Origin: Hydrogenovibrio halophilus DSM 15072
Lineage (GTDB): Bacteria; Pseudomonadota; Gammaproteobacteria; Thiomicrospirales; Thiomicrospiraceae
Direction of reading: 5' to 3'
Assembly (NCBI RefSeq): GCF_000384235.1
Contig: NZ_KB913033.1
Span: 1,433,164-1,497,163, forward strand
Length of the DNA stretch: 64,000 bases
The notes below the pieces were generated by a model. It had not been told where the DNA came from, ran no database searches, and saw nothing but the letters and a program-made list of their open reading frames with translations. The first letter of the stretch is position 1. Every line of letters begins with the position of its first letter. Positions 34,727 to 44,000 of the stretch are shown piece by piece. Position numbers and translations under genes: made by a program.

Positions 34727-37576
34727 ATGTCGGATTCATCTTATGTGACCCAAAAGCAATACCCTATCCCCGAAGGGGACGTGCTGGTCTCCGAGACGGA
34801 TCTGCAAGGGCATATCATCTATGCCAATCAAGCGTTTATCGATGCAAGTGGAAGAACTTGGCAAGAGTTGAAGGGCGCGCCGCACAACATTGTGCGCCAC
34901 CCGGATGTGCCTGCGGTGGTCTACAAAGATCTGTGGACAACCGTTCTGGCCGGTCGGCCCTGGCACCAGTATGTGAAAAACCGCTGTGCCAATGGCGATC
35001 ATTACTGGGTGGAAGCCAATGTGGCCCCGGTGGTGGATCACGGCAAGACCATCGGTTTCAAGTCGGTACGCAATCCGATTGGCCCGGAAGAAATTGCCGC
35101 CGCCGAGAAAGCCTATGCCGACATTCGTTCCGGCCGCAAAATCATAGAAAACGGGGCCTTGCGTTCTCCCTGGTCGATTCGTCTGGCCAGATGGAGTCCG
35201 TTGCCGCAAAAGTCCATTATGGGCAAAATGATCATTCCGTTGATTGTGATGGCCATTGTCTGGAGTGTGGTTTTGCAGATGTATCTGCAGACCGTGGCCG
35301 ACAATCTGTATCAGGGGGCGATGCAGGACCGCAGTGAACTGCTGATCAAAAACCTGAATTCGGAGCTGGATGGTCGCAGCCAGATTGCCCTGACCAATGC
35401 GGTGGGCATCGCCGGGAATTCGGCGGTCATTTACGGGCTCTATGACAACCAGGAAACCGTGCTCTGGCAGATTGTCAATGTCAACTACGAGCAGTATGTT
35501 GAGCGTGCGGACATGGAAGGCATCGGCATTGCGATTTTCGATGGCGAGTTAAAACAGGTCGCCGCCAGCGGGGTGCCGATCGGGCTGGAGACCATGCCGA
35601 ATGAGCCGATCACGCGGATCGAATTTCAGGACGAAGGCAGTTTTCTGCAGGCGGTGGTGCCGGTGCCTTACGGCGACAAAACCATCGGTGCGGTGGTGGT
35701 GAGCCTGCCGATGACACAGATTGCCGAGATCGAGGAAGAAAACAATCATGGCTATGCGGTGCTGCAAAAAACCGTTCAGGGCTTTGAACTGATGCCCGGT
35801 TTCGACAGTCCGATGTTGTCGGACTACCTGAAAAAAGTCGATCTGTCCAAGCTCGTTGAAACGGGGCTGATGGATCTGGACGAACAGATCATGGCGGCCG
35901 AGCCGATTCGGGCCTCTGACGGCGAACAGGTGCGCGGGCTGCACGTCATTTTTGAGCCCAAAGACATTCTGGAGCAGTTGCTCAGTGACACCTACTTTAT
36001 GATTTATGTGGCCCAGGGCGCGATGGCGCTCGGCTTTTTCCTGCTGCTGGTCCAGGTGTATTGGCGTACTCACATGTTTGTGCTGGACCCCTTGCGCGCC
36101 TTTACCCGCAAGCTGGGCATTGCCGCGGACGAAGGCAGCATGTCTGCGCGGGTGGATGTGGTCAGCAACGATGAAATCGGCAAAATGGGGCAGAGTTTCA
36201 ACAAGTACCTGACCTCGGTGCAGCATTTGATGATTTCGGTTTCCGATATGATCGATGGCATGTCACACGGCAATCTCAAACACCGGATTGTGGCCGATGC
36301 CAAAGGGGACTTGGGCACGGTCAAGCATCAGGTCAATGCCTCGGCCGACAGCATTCAAGGCATCATCGAAGAAATTGAAAAGGCGATCAAGGCATTGAAT
36401 GCCGCCCAGTATGATTTCCGCTCCGACGCCGAATTTGAAGGCGATTTCGGTGAAATGATGGCCGATCTGCAGACCGCCATGCGCAGCACCCACCAGGCCG
36501 TGACCGGCATCAACCAGACCATGCGGGAACTGGCGGAAGGCAATTTCGGTGCCCGCTTGAACATGGATTTGCAGGGCGAGCTTTCGGGTCTCAAGGACAA
36601 TGTGAATGCGTCGCTCAGTCAGCTTGAAGCCGGAATGAATTCGGCCGTGGATGTGCTGGTGGCTCAGTCCAAAGGCGACCTGACCCAGCGGATGCAGGGC
36701 CAGTACGAAGGCAAGCTGGCGACCATGCAGTCGTCACTGAATCAGTCACTGGACAAAATGAGCGCCGTGATTGACGAGCTGATGCTGGCATCGGAAACGG
36801 TCAATCAGGCCGCGTCGAAAATTGCCGAGGAAAGCCAGTCTCTGACCGAGCAGGAGCAGGCGCAGGCCAGAACCCTGCATGACACCGTTGCCTCGATGGA
36901 TCGGGTGACCGAGACCGTGCGACACAATGCCGGCACCGCCGGACAGGCTTCGGAGCTGGCCGATTCGGCCAAAACCCAGGTGGACGATGGCGCGGCCATC
37001 ATGCGCCAGACCAGTGGCGCGGTGAAGGAATTGGCGGAATCCAGCCACAAAATTTCCGACATCACCGGGCTGATCGATTCGATTGCGTTCCAGACCAACC
37101 TTCTGGCACTGAACGCCGCGGTGGAAGCCGCCCGTGCCGGCGAAGCCGGACGCGGTTTTGCCGTGGTGGCGGGCGAAGTCCGCTCTCTGGCCGGCAAGTC
37201 GAGCGAGGCGGCCAAAGACATTCGCCAGTTGATCGAAACCAGTGTCGAACAGGTCACCCAAAGCGAAAAACTGGTCAAACAGACCGAAGAAGCCTTTGAA
37301 AACATCCGCAAGGTGATTGTGGACGTTCATCGCTTTATTCGCGACTTTGCAACGGCCAACCATGAACAGACCGCCAGCGTGGAGCAGATCAACCACACCA
37401 TTGAGGGCGTGGGTCAGACCACGGAACGCAATGTGCACAGTGTGGAAGAAGCGGCCCAGGCGGCGGAAACCTTGCGCCACGAAGCCGAAAACATGCAACA
37501 GCAGGTCAGCTTTTTCCAGACACGCGGCACGCGTTTGTCCGTGTCGGATCAGCGGAAACCGGACTCGAAAAAGTGA
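34727..37576 (+). CDS. PAS/poly-HAMP methyl-accepting chemotaxis protein
   Basis: 949 residues. The N-terminal cytoplasmic Aer-type PAS domain (about 15-120: VSETDLQGHIIYANQAFIDASG, APHNIVRHPDVP, KNGD-like CANGDHYWVEAN) suggests redox or oxygen sensing. Two TM helices (about 170-190 and 425-445) flank a periplasmic domain of about 230 residues. At least three HAMP repeats follow (about 446-680). The signalling hairpin tip DSIAFQTNLLALNAAVEAARAGEAGRGFAVVAGEVRSLA is intact. No C-terminal CheR-binding pentapeptide. Directs CheA activity. Confidence 0.93.
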   Translation: MSDSSYVTQKQYPIPEGDVLVSETDLQGHIIYANQAFIDASGRTWQELKGAPHNIVRHPDVPAVVYKDLWTTVLAGRPWHQYVKNRCANGDHYWVEANVAPVVDHGKTIGFKSVRNPIGPEEIAAAEKAYADIRSGRKIIENGALRSPWSIRLARWSPLPQKSIMGKMIIPLIVMAIVWSVVLQMYLQTVADNLYQGAMQDRSELLIKNLNSELDGRSQIALTNAVGIAGNSAVIYGLYDNQETVLWQIVNVNYEQYVERADMEGIGIAIFDGELKQVAASGVPIGLETMPNEPITRIEFQDEGSFLQAVVPVPYGDKTIGAVVVSLPMTQIAEIEEENNHGYAVLQKTVQGFELMPGFDSPMLSDYLKKVDLSKLVETGLMDLDEQIMAAEPIRASDGEQVRGLHVIFEPKDILEQLLSDTYFMIYVAQGAMALGFFLLLVQVYWRTHMFVLDPLRAFTRKLGIAADEGSMSARVDVVSNDEIGKMGQSFNKYLTSVQHLMISVSDMIDGMSHGNLKHRIVADAKGDLGTVKHQVNASADSIQGIIEEIEKAIKALNAAQYDFRSDAEFEGDFGEMMADLQTAMRSTHQAVTGINQTMRELAEGNFGARLNMDLQGELSGLKDNVNASLSQLEAGMNSAVDVLVAQSKGDLTQRMQGQYEGKLATMQSSLNQSLDKMSAVIDELMLASETVNQAASKIAEESQSLTEQEQAQARTLHDTVASMDRVTETVRHNAGTAGQASELADSAKTQVDDGAAIMRQTSGAVKELAESSHKISDITGLIDSIAFQTNLLALNAAVEAARAGEAGRGFAVVAGEVRSLAGKSSEAAKDIRQLIETSVEQVTQSEKLVKQTEEAFENIRKVIVDVHRFIRDFATANHEQTASVEQINHTIEGVGQTTERNVHSVEEAAQAAETLRHEAENMQQQVSFFQTRGTRLSVSDQRKPDSKK

Positions 37577-38649
37577 TGCCGGGCAAGCCGTTTGAGGGGC
37601 TTTCTGCCTTTTTGACCAGGCCTGGTCAAAAAGGCCTTTTCAGATTGGGCGGGGCGCTGGCTCTGCTGGTGTTACTGACCGCTTGTGGCCGCAGTGTCAG
37701 CATTCAGATGCTGGAACCGGCCAAAGTCACTCAGGCCGGGCAGATTCGTCAGATTGCGGTCATGCCGCTCAAGCAGGATCGCATCGGCTTGACCGAACGT
37801 CTGGAAGCGGCGCTGGCCCAAAGCCGGGTCGAAGGCGAGCGCTACTTTACCTTGGTGGACCGTCGCGACCGTGATCAGGTTCTGGCCGAGCAGCGCTTTC
37901 AGCACAGTGGGCTGATGGAACCGGACGAACTGGTGGCACTGGGCGAGTTGATCGGGGCCAGTGGTTTGATTTCGGGCCGCATCAATCAGGCCGACAGCAA
38001 CGACGAACGTTATTACGAAGAACGCATTCGTTGCCGCGATGAAAAATGCCAACACACCTATCTGGCCCGGGTCTGGTGCACCGCGCGCCAGATGCATCTG
38101 AGCGCCAGTCTGCGGGTCACGGACGTGGCCAAAGCCGAAATTCTGCACGCGCAAACCTATCAGACCAGTCGCAAATGGCAGCATTGCCGTGACAGCGCCA
38201 GCACTCTGCCCACGCGCGGCCAAGGCCTGCAGCAATTGGCCGATGAACTGGCCGAGCAGTTTGTGCGCGATCTGACCCCGCATTACCGTCAGCAGTCGGT
38301 TGAACTGCTGGATGATCCCGCCATGGATTACACCCGCGAGCAATCGGCTCAGCTCGACAGCGCACTGGCCTTTATGGAAGCGGGCCGCTTTGATCGGGCG
38401 CAATCGCTGCTGACCCAGTTGCTGCAAAGCACCGGGCAGCGTTCCTATGTGGCTGCGTACAATTTGGGCGTTGCCCACGAAGCCCAGGGCGACCTGACAG
38501 CGGCGCAGGCATTGTATGAAATGGCGGATGCGCGTTTGGCCGAACCGGTCGAGGCCGTCAATGCGGCCTTGATCCGAATCGATCAGGCCATCGAAAAACA
38601 GGCGTTGGCGCAAAGGCAGTTGCACAATGGCGACCAAGATTCGCCCTGA
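37573..38649 (+). CDS. CsgG-like lipoprotein with TPR region
   Basis: 358 residues. The signal segment ends in LLTAC, a lipobox. The centre resembles CsgG/LpoB-type lipoproteins: IAVMPLKQDRIGLTERLEAAL, YFTLVDRRDRDQVLAEQRFQHSGL, VALGELIGASGLISGRI. The C-terminal quarter has a TPR-like repeat (AFMEAGRFDRAQSLL, YNLGVAHEAQGDLTAAQALYE). A 30-bp perfect palindrome encodes LTRPGQKG before the signal helix, lengthening the N-terminus. It overlaps the next lipoprotein gene. Likely an outer-membrane assembly lipoprotein. Confidence 0.75.
   Translation: MMPGKPFEGLSAFLTRPGQKGLFRLGGALALLVLLTACGRSVSIQMLEPAKVTQAGQIRQIAVMPLKQDRIGLTERLEAALAQSRVEGERYFTLVDRRDRDQVLAEQRFQHSGLMEPDELVALGELIGASGLISGRINQADSNDERYYEERIRCRDEKCQHTYLARVWCTARQMHLSASLRVTDVAKAEILHAQTYQTSRKWQHCRDSASTLPTRGQGLQQLADELAEQFVRDLTPHYRQQSVELLDDPAMDYTREQSAQLDSALAFMEAGRFDRAQSLLTQLLQSTGQRSYVAAYNLGVAHEAQGDLTAAQALYEMADARLAEPVEAVNAALIRIDQAIEKQALAQRQLHNGDQDSP
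37606..37635. repeat. ACCAGGCCTGGT palindrome, longest perfect arms (30 bp)
   Basis: Core 37615-37626 with GCCTTTTTG/CAAAAAGGC arms, 30 bp without mismatch. It is read as L-T-R-P-G-Q-K-G in the lipoprotein frame. Confidence 0.95.
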
Positions 38650-39772
38650 CCGACCCGGTCGCGCTTTTGGCGGGGCAGGTGGCAGGCCGTTTCTGATCCC
38701 GGTTTTGATTCTGAGCGGATGGCTGAGCGCCTGCCAAACGACGCCTGCTTTGGTTGACGGCTCATCCACAGAGTCATCGCCGAATGCCTCCGCTGAAGCC
38801 GCCCCGCCGGATTGGCTGGTCCAGCCGCCCGCGGACACGCCCACGCATTTTTATGCTTCGGCCCAGGCCAAAACACGGGAAGCGGCTCTGGAACAGGCTT
38901 TGGCAATGGTGGTGCGCAAAGTGGCCGTCACCGTCACCTCCCAATTCGAATCCCGTCAGGAAGTCTGGCAGGGTGCCTTTGACTGGCAGCGCCAGCACAG
39001 CGAACAGACCCTTCATTTGCAAACTCCCACCCTGACGGTCACGGGTCACAAAGTGATCGATGCCCAGACACGCCCCAATGGCACCGTGGCCTTGCTGGTC
39101 GAAGTTCATCGTCGGGACTGGTACCAGTCGCTTTCCTCTGATCATCAGGCCCTGAAGCAGGCCTGGTCAAATCAGGTCCGCCCGCCCAGTGATGTCACCA
39201 ACCTGGAACAATGGATGAAACAGGTTCCGGTGCGGCTTTCGGTCCGCGCCCAACTGGCTCAGTGGTGGCAGCGGTCGCAATACCTGGCCGCGATTTCCCC
39301 CGCGCATGACCCGGCATTGGATCACGCATTTGTGCAGACCTGGCAGGCCGACACCCAGGCCTTGCTGGCGCAGCGTCCTTTGCCGGTGATGGCCCTGGGG
39401 GAAGCCGCCCCGGCACTGCAGTCCACTTTGCGCCGATCTCTGGACAGTGCGCTGTCAAACCTGAACATTCAAACGCGCTGGCTTGAGCATCGTCCAGTGC
39501 ATCCTCCAGCGTCTTCCGATGCGCTGGCGGGGCTGGTGGTCGAAACGCGACAGAGCCAGACCCAGGCGCAAGGCTTTGAGATACACAAACTGATTGTGAC
39601 GCTGAACTGGCAGACAGCGCAACAGACACTGGCCACGCACACACTCACGTTGAGCGGTCGCGGTCTGGCCGGGCGCCATCAGGCGATCAACGCCCTGCAA
39701 AAGCGTTTGCGCGAGACGCTGGCCCGTCCGTCCGCATTGCAGCCTCTGTGGTCAGCGGCTTTTGAACACTGA
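38627..39772 (+). CDS. LPP20-family-like lipoprotein
   Basis: 381 residues. The N-terminal signal ends in LSAC (lipobox), then a Ser/Ala-rich linker. The body PPDWLVQPPADTPTHFYASAQAKTREAALEQALAMVVRKVAVTV resembles LPP20-type lipoproteins (PxW...YA.G.a....eA...A). It overlaps the CsgG-like gene by 23 bases, and the two are probably co-expressed as outer-membrane-associated partners. A near-palindrome at 39157 encodes KQAWSN. Confidence 0.7.
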   Translation: MATKIRPDRPGRAFGGAGGRPFLIPVLILSGWLSACQTTPALVDGSSTESSPNASAEAAPPDWLVQPPADTPTHFYASAQAKTREAALEQALAMVVRKVAVTVTSQFESRQEVWQGAFDWQRQHSEQTLHLQTPTLTVTGHKVIDAQTRPNGTVALLVEVHRRDWYQSLSSDHQALKQAWSNQVRPPSDVTNLEQWMKQVPVRLSVRAQLAQWWQRSQYLAAISPAHDPALDHAFVQTWQADTQALLAQRPLPVMALGEAAPALQSTLRRSLDSALSNLNIQTRWLEHRPVHPPASSDALAGLVVETRQSQTQAQGFEIHKLIVTLNWQTAQQTLATHTLTLSGRGLAGRHQAINALQKRLRETLARPSALQPLWSAAFEH

Positions 39773-39852
39773 AGACTCATGGTAGGATAAAAACACATCG
39801 CGTTCTTTGTTTCGTGAAAGGACGCAAATCATTTGGATTGTCTGGATCGTCT

Positions 39853-42060
39853 ATGAAGCAGTTGTATCTGGTGTTGTTGAGTGTCCACGGCCTGATCCGT
39901 GGACGGGATCTGGAACTGGGGCGTGATGCCGACACAGGCGGGCAGACCCTGTATGTGTTGGAGCTGGCGCAAGCCCTGTCGGAACGCCCCGAAGTGGCAA
40001 GAGTGGACCTGATGACCCGGCGGGTGGTCGACGACGACGTCTCCGACGACTACGCCCAGCCGATTGAACGGGTGTCAGACAGTTTCCATATCGTGCGCAT
40101 TGACGCCGGACCGGACGAATACCTGCCCAAGGAACAGCTCTGGGATCATCTGGATGCCTTTGTTGACAACGCCTTTTCCCATTTCAAAAACCAACGTTTT
40201 TATCCACACCTGATTCATTCGCATTATGCCGACGCTGGTTACGTGGGCGACCATCTTTCCAGTCAATTGGGGGTGCCGCTGATTCATACCGGCCACTCTC
40301 TGGGGCGGGTCAAACGAGCGCGCTTGCTGGCCAGTGGCCTCAGCGCCGAGCAGATCGAAGACGAATACAATATGTCGCGGCGGATTGAGGCCGAAGAAAT
40401 GACGCTGGCCGTGGCCGAACGCGTGATCACCAGTACCCGTCAGGAAATCGAAGAGCAATACGCGCTTTACGACTATTACCAGCCCAATCAGATGCGGGTG
40501 CTGCCGCCCGGCACCAATCTGGAAAATTTTCATCCGGTGGAAAAAGAGGGCATTGATCATGCCTTTCGTGATTATCTGGCCCGGCCACTGGTGGAACCGG
40601 ACAAACCGATGATTCTGGCCTTGTCGCGCCCGGACCGGCGCAAAAACATTGTGTCGCTGGTGGAAGCCTATGGCCAGTCTGAGTGGCTGCAGGACCACGC
40701 CAATCTGGTGATTATCGCCGGCAACCGCGACGACCTGGAAGACATGGACGACGCCACGGAAAAGGTGTTTGTTGAATTGTTTCTGGCGATGGACCGTTAC
40801 GATCTGTATGGCAAGGTGTCGCTGCCCAAACACCACCAGCGTGATCAGGTGGCGGAAATTTATCGCATTGCCGCCGTCTCCGGCGGTGTGTTTGTCAATC
40901 CGGCACTGACCGAGCCGTTTGGCCTGACCCTAATCGAAGCCGCCGCCAGCGGCCTGCCACTGGTGGCCACCGAAGACGGCGGGCCGCGCGACATTCTGGA
41001 CAATTGCCACAATGGCTATCTGGTCAACCCTCTGCTGCCGGACACCATCGCCCGGGCGATTGAAAAGCTGTTGAAAGACCCGGAACTGTACGCGCAGAAA
41101 GTCGAAAACGGCCTCAAGGGCGTGACCAAACATTACGCCTGGCAGGCCCATGCCGAAAGCTATCTGGCATTGATCAAGCCGCTGGTCAAAAACAACCAGC
41201 GGCTTGAGCGTCCGCCGATGGCGCGCCGCAAAGGCCTGTATCACGACCGGGCTTTTGTGACCAGTCTGGATCAGAACCTGATGGGCGACAGAGAGGCGGT
41301 CAAAACCCTGATGCAACGCCTGAAAATGCATCGTCAGAGCACGCTGTTTGTGATCGCCACCAGCCGTCGCTGTGACTCGGCGCTGCAATTGATGAAAACC
41401 TATGGCATCAGCGAACCCGATGTGCTGATCAGCAGTGCCGGCACCGACATTCGTTATGCGCCCAACCTGACCAGTGACCAGGCCTGGTTAAAACACATTG
41501 ACTACCAGTGGACGCCGCACCGGGTGCGCGAGGTCATGGCTGAGCTGCCGGGCCTCAAACGCCAGCCCAGGCTGGAGCAGAGCGATTTCAAGCTCAGTTA
41601 TTACATCGACCTGAACAAAATTTCGCCCGACCAGATCAAAAAGTCCCTGTACGAAGCCGAACAGTCGGTGCATGTGCAGTTGTCGTTTGACCATTACATC
41701 GACATTCTGCCGATCCGTGCGTCCAAAGGGCTGGCGTTGCGCTATGTGATGGACCGCTGGCAGGTGCCGTTGGCCAAAACCTTTGTTGCAGGCGGCGCAG
41801 GGGCCGATGAGGACATGATGCGCGGCAATCCGCTGGCGGCGGTGGTGGCCAATCGTCATCACGAAGAACTGTCGAATCTGTCAGAGATTGACCGGATTTA
41901 TTACGCCGAATCGGCCTTTGAAAAAGGGATTCTGGAAGCGCTGGATTATTACGACTTTTTTGGCGAATGCGTTGATCCGAGAGAGGTCGACGCCGAGAGC
42001 GAAGCTGGGAACGAAGCCAGTAACAAAGCCAAAAATGACCTCAGCGGGGACAAGGCATGA
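39853..42060 (+). CDS. sps: Sucrose-phosphate synthase with degenerate phosphatase-like C-domain
   Basis: 735 residues from the ATG at 39853. Joins UDP-glucose and fructose 6-phosphate to sucrose 6-phosphate. The GT-B part (about 1-470) has SVHGLIRG, GRDADTGGQTLYVLELA, GHSLGRVK, LSRPDRRKN and the nucleotide-sugar site NPALTEPFGLTLIEAAASGLP. The C-terminal HAD-like domain (about 480-720) resembles sucrose-phosphate phosphatase but has SLDQN in place of DxDxT, so it is probably non-catalytic. A palindrome in it encodes DQAWLK. It overlaps the phosphatase gene (ATGA). Confidence 0.93.
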   Translation: MKQLYLVLLSVHGLIRGRDLELGRDADTGGQTLYVLELAQALSERPEVARVDLMTRRVVDDDVSDDYAQPIERVSDSFHIVRIDAGPDEYLPKEQLWDHLDAFVDNAFSHFKNQRFYPHLIHSHYADAGYVGDHLSSQLGVPLIHTGHSLGRVKRARLLASGLSAEQIEDEYNMSRRIEAEEMTLAVAERVITSTRQEIEEQYALYDYYQPNQMRVLPPGTNLENFHPVEKEGIDHAFRDYLARPLVEPDKPMILALSRPDRRKNIVSLVEAYGQSEWLQDHANLVIIAGNRDDLEDMDDATEKVFVELFLAMDRYDLYGKVSLPKHHQRDQVAEIYRIAAVSGGVFVNPALTEPFGLTLIEAAASGLPLVATEDGGPRDILDNCHNGYLVNPLLPDTIARAIEKLLKDPELYAQKVENGLKGVTKHYAWQAHAESYLALIKPLVKNNQRLERPPMARRKGLYHDRAFVTSLDQNLMGDREAVKTLMQRLKMHRQSTLFVIATSRRCDSALQLMKTYGISEPDVLISSAGTDIRYAPNLTSDQAWLKHIDYQWTPHRVREVMAELPGLKRQPRLEQSDFKLSYYIDLNKISPDQIKKSLYEAEQSVHVQLSFDHYIDILPIRASKGLALRYVMDRWQVPLAKTFVAGGAGADEDMMRGNPLAAVVANRHHEELSNLSEIDRIYYAESAFEKGILEALDYYDFFGECVDPREVDAESEAGNEASNKAKNDLSGDKA
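41477..41488. repeat. ACCAGGCCTGGT palindrome inside sps
   Basis: Exact core, read D-Q-A-W-L-K in the C-terminal HAD-like domain. Confidence 0.95.
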
Positions 42061-42956
42061 GCGTGTGGGAACTGTTGCTGGCCTGCGACATGGATCAGAC
42101 CGTGATTCCCAATGGCAAAGCGCCGGAAGCACCGGGCGCCCGCCAGCGTTTTGGGGATTTCTGTGCCGACGACAGGGTGCAGTTGGTGTATGTGACCGGG
42201 CGTGACATCGGTCTGGTGGAAGTAGCCATGGCCGAATACCATCTGCCGACGCCTGAGTTTGTGATCACCGATGTCGGCGCGCAGATGTATGCGTATGATC
42301 CCCAAACTGGCCCCAAAATTTTGCCAGACTGGCATGCGCATCTAGCCCAGGGGTGTCCGCCCGAGGCATTTGCGCGGATTGATCATCACCTGAAAGCCTG
42401 GGAGTTGTTGCAGCCACAGGAAGCCGAGCGCCAGAAAACCTTCAAACACAGCTATTACGTTGAACCGAGCGCCGACATGCCGCCTCTGGTGCAGGAAATC
42501 AAGGCCCATCTGGCGCATTTGGGTTTGCCGGTGAGCGTGATCTGGAGCTTTGACGACGCCAAAAATGTCTGGTTGCTGGACATTCTGGCGCGTGAGGCCA
42601 ACAAGCTGGATGCGTTGTTGTTTTTGTGTGAGCGTCAGGGCATTGGCCGCTCCGAGCGGGTGTTTGCCGGCGACAGCGGCAATGATCTGGCGGTGATGGA
42701 AAGCGAACTGGCGTCGGTGCTGGTGGCCAATGCCACCGATTCGGTTCGCGCGGAGGCCAAACGCCTGGCCGCCAAAACCGGGCGTGAAGCCAGCCTGTAT
42801 CTGGCCGAAAATTGGGGCGAAAACCTGGGTGAAAGTGACCTCGACCATCGTTGCGGCCATTATGCCGATGGGGTTTTGCAGGGCGTGTGGCAGTTTGTGC
42901 CTGCCGCCAGACCCCTGTTGACGCAGATCGGGGCGGATTTCTCATGGATGGAATAG
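42057..42956 (+). CDS. spp: Sucrose-phosphate phosphatase (HAD family)
   Basis: 299 residues. Hydrolyses sucrose 6-phosphate to sucrose. HAD motif I is intact, CDMDQTV (Asp nucleophile), motif II is VYVTGRD, and the C-terminal motif is FAGDSGNDLAVME. The usual SPP substrate-binding cap lies between. It follows sps with a four-base overlap, and its intact DxDxT complements the damaged motif in the SPS C-domain. Confidence 0.92.
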   Translation: MSVWELLLACDMDQTVIPNGKAPEAPGARQRFGDFCADDRVQLVYVTGRDIGLVEVAMAEYHLPTPEFVITDVGAQMYAYDPQTGPKILPDWHAHLAQGCPPEAFARIDHHLKAWELLQPQEAERQKTFKHSYYVEPSADMPPLVQEIKAHLAHLGLPVSVIWSFDDAKNVWLLDILAREANKLDALLFLCERQGIGRSERVFAGDSGNDLAVMESELASVLVANATDSVRAEAKRLAAKTGREASLYLAENWGENLGESDLDHRCGHYADGVLQGVWQFVPAARPLLTQIGADFSWME

Positions 42957-43010
42957 GACGCACACGAATCATTCGAAAAACACGGAACACACAATGAACG
43001 GAGGCGCGCA

Positions 43011-43943
43011 ATGTGGCACGGGGATGTAAACGCTCAACCCTTGGTGATTTTCGGTGAAGTGCTGTTTGACTGCCTGCCGGATGGGCAGCAGTTGTTGGGC
43101 GGCGCGCCGTTTAATGTGGCCTGGCATACCCAGGCGCTGGGACTCAATCCCAAACTGGTCAGCGCCATTGGTCAGGACGCGATGGGCGAGCAGGTGCGCC
43201 ATGCCATGCATGAGTGGGGACTGGCTCAAACGACCGTTCAGACCCACGATGACTTGCCAACCGGGCGGGTCAATGTGTCGCTGGACAACGGCCAGCCCAG
43301 CTACGACATCGCGCACCCGGTGGCGTATGACCGTATCGACCCGGTGGATGTGTCCGAGGTAAACATGGACCCCATGCATCATGGCCATCAGGGCATTTTG
43401 TATCATGGCACCCTGGCCTTGCGCGATGCGCACTCCCGTCACGCGCTGGAGCGTTTAAAATCCAGCGCCGATCTGGCCATTTTTGTGGACGTGAACCTGC
43501 GTGCACCCTGGTATGATCTGGCGCTGGTTCGTGGCTGGCTCAAGGACGCCGACTGGGCCAAGCTCAACGACGAAGAGTTTGCCGAACTGGCAGGCGATCT
43601 GGATCAGCTGGCTTCGGACCCGGCCAGCGCGCTGGAAGAATTCAAACAGCGTTTCGGCCTGCAAAGGTTGATTGTCACCCTGGGCGCGAAAGGGGCGCTG
43701 GCGATGGACGAAACCGGGCAGTTGCACCGGGTCACACCACCGCCGCTGCCCAGTGACCGGATCAGAGACACCATCGGGGCCGGTGACGCCTTTACCTCGG
43801 TGGTATTATTGGGGCTGATGCACGAATGGGGCTGGATGGAGACATTGCAACGGGCGCAAAACTTTGCCAGCCAGATCGTGACACTGGACGGGGCCTTAAG
43901 CTCGGACCCCAATTTTTACCAGGCCTGGTTAAAAGCGCTTTGA
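43011..43943 (+). CDS. fruK: Fructokinase (PfkB family)
   Basis: 310 residues. ATP-dependent phosphorylation of fructose, returning fructose released from sucrose to the sugar-phosphate pool. N-terminal IFGEVLFDCLPDG and LGGAPFNVAWHTQALG; the C-terminal signature DTIGAGDAFTS has the catalytic Asp. ACGGAGGCGCGCA precedes the ATG. The last residues (FYQAWLKAL) come from an in-frame palindrome at the gene end. The gene name follows the methanotroph sucrose clusters. Confidence 0.9.
   Translation: MWHGDVNAQPLVIFGEVLFDCLPDGQQLLGGAPFNVAWHTQALGLNPKLVSAIGQDAMGEQVRHAMHEWGLAQTTVQTHDDLPTGRVNVSLDNGQPSYDIAHPVAYDRIDPVDVSEVNMDPMHHGHQGILYHGTLALRDAHSRHALERLKSSADLAIFVDVNLRAPWYDLALVRGWLKDADWAKLNDEEFAELAGDLDQLASDPASALEEFKQRFGLQRLIVTLGAKGALAMDETGQLHRVTPPPLPSDRIRDTIGAGDAFTSVVLLGLMHEWGWMETLQRAQNFASQIVTLDGALSSDPNFYQAWLKAL
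43918..43929. repeat. ACCAGGCCTGGT palindrome at the end of fruK
   Basis: Exact core, 14 bp before the stop; forms the C-terminal Y-Q-A-W-L-K. Confidence 0.95.
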
Positions 43944-44000
43944 CGCCACCCGAACCCACCTGACCCCTTTCAAATTCCAAAAAGAACAGACGGACTGACT

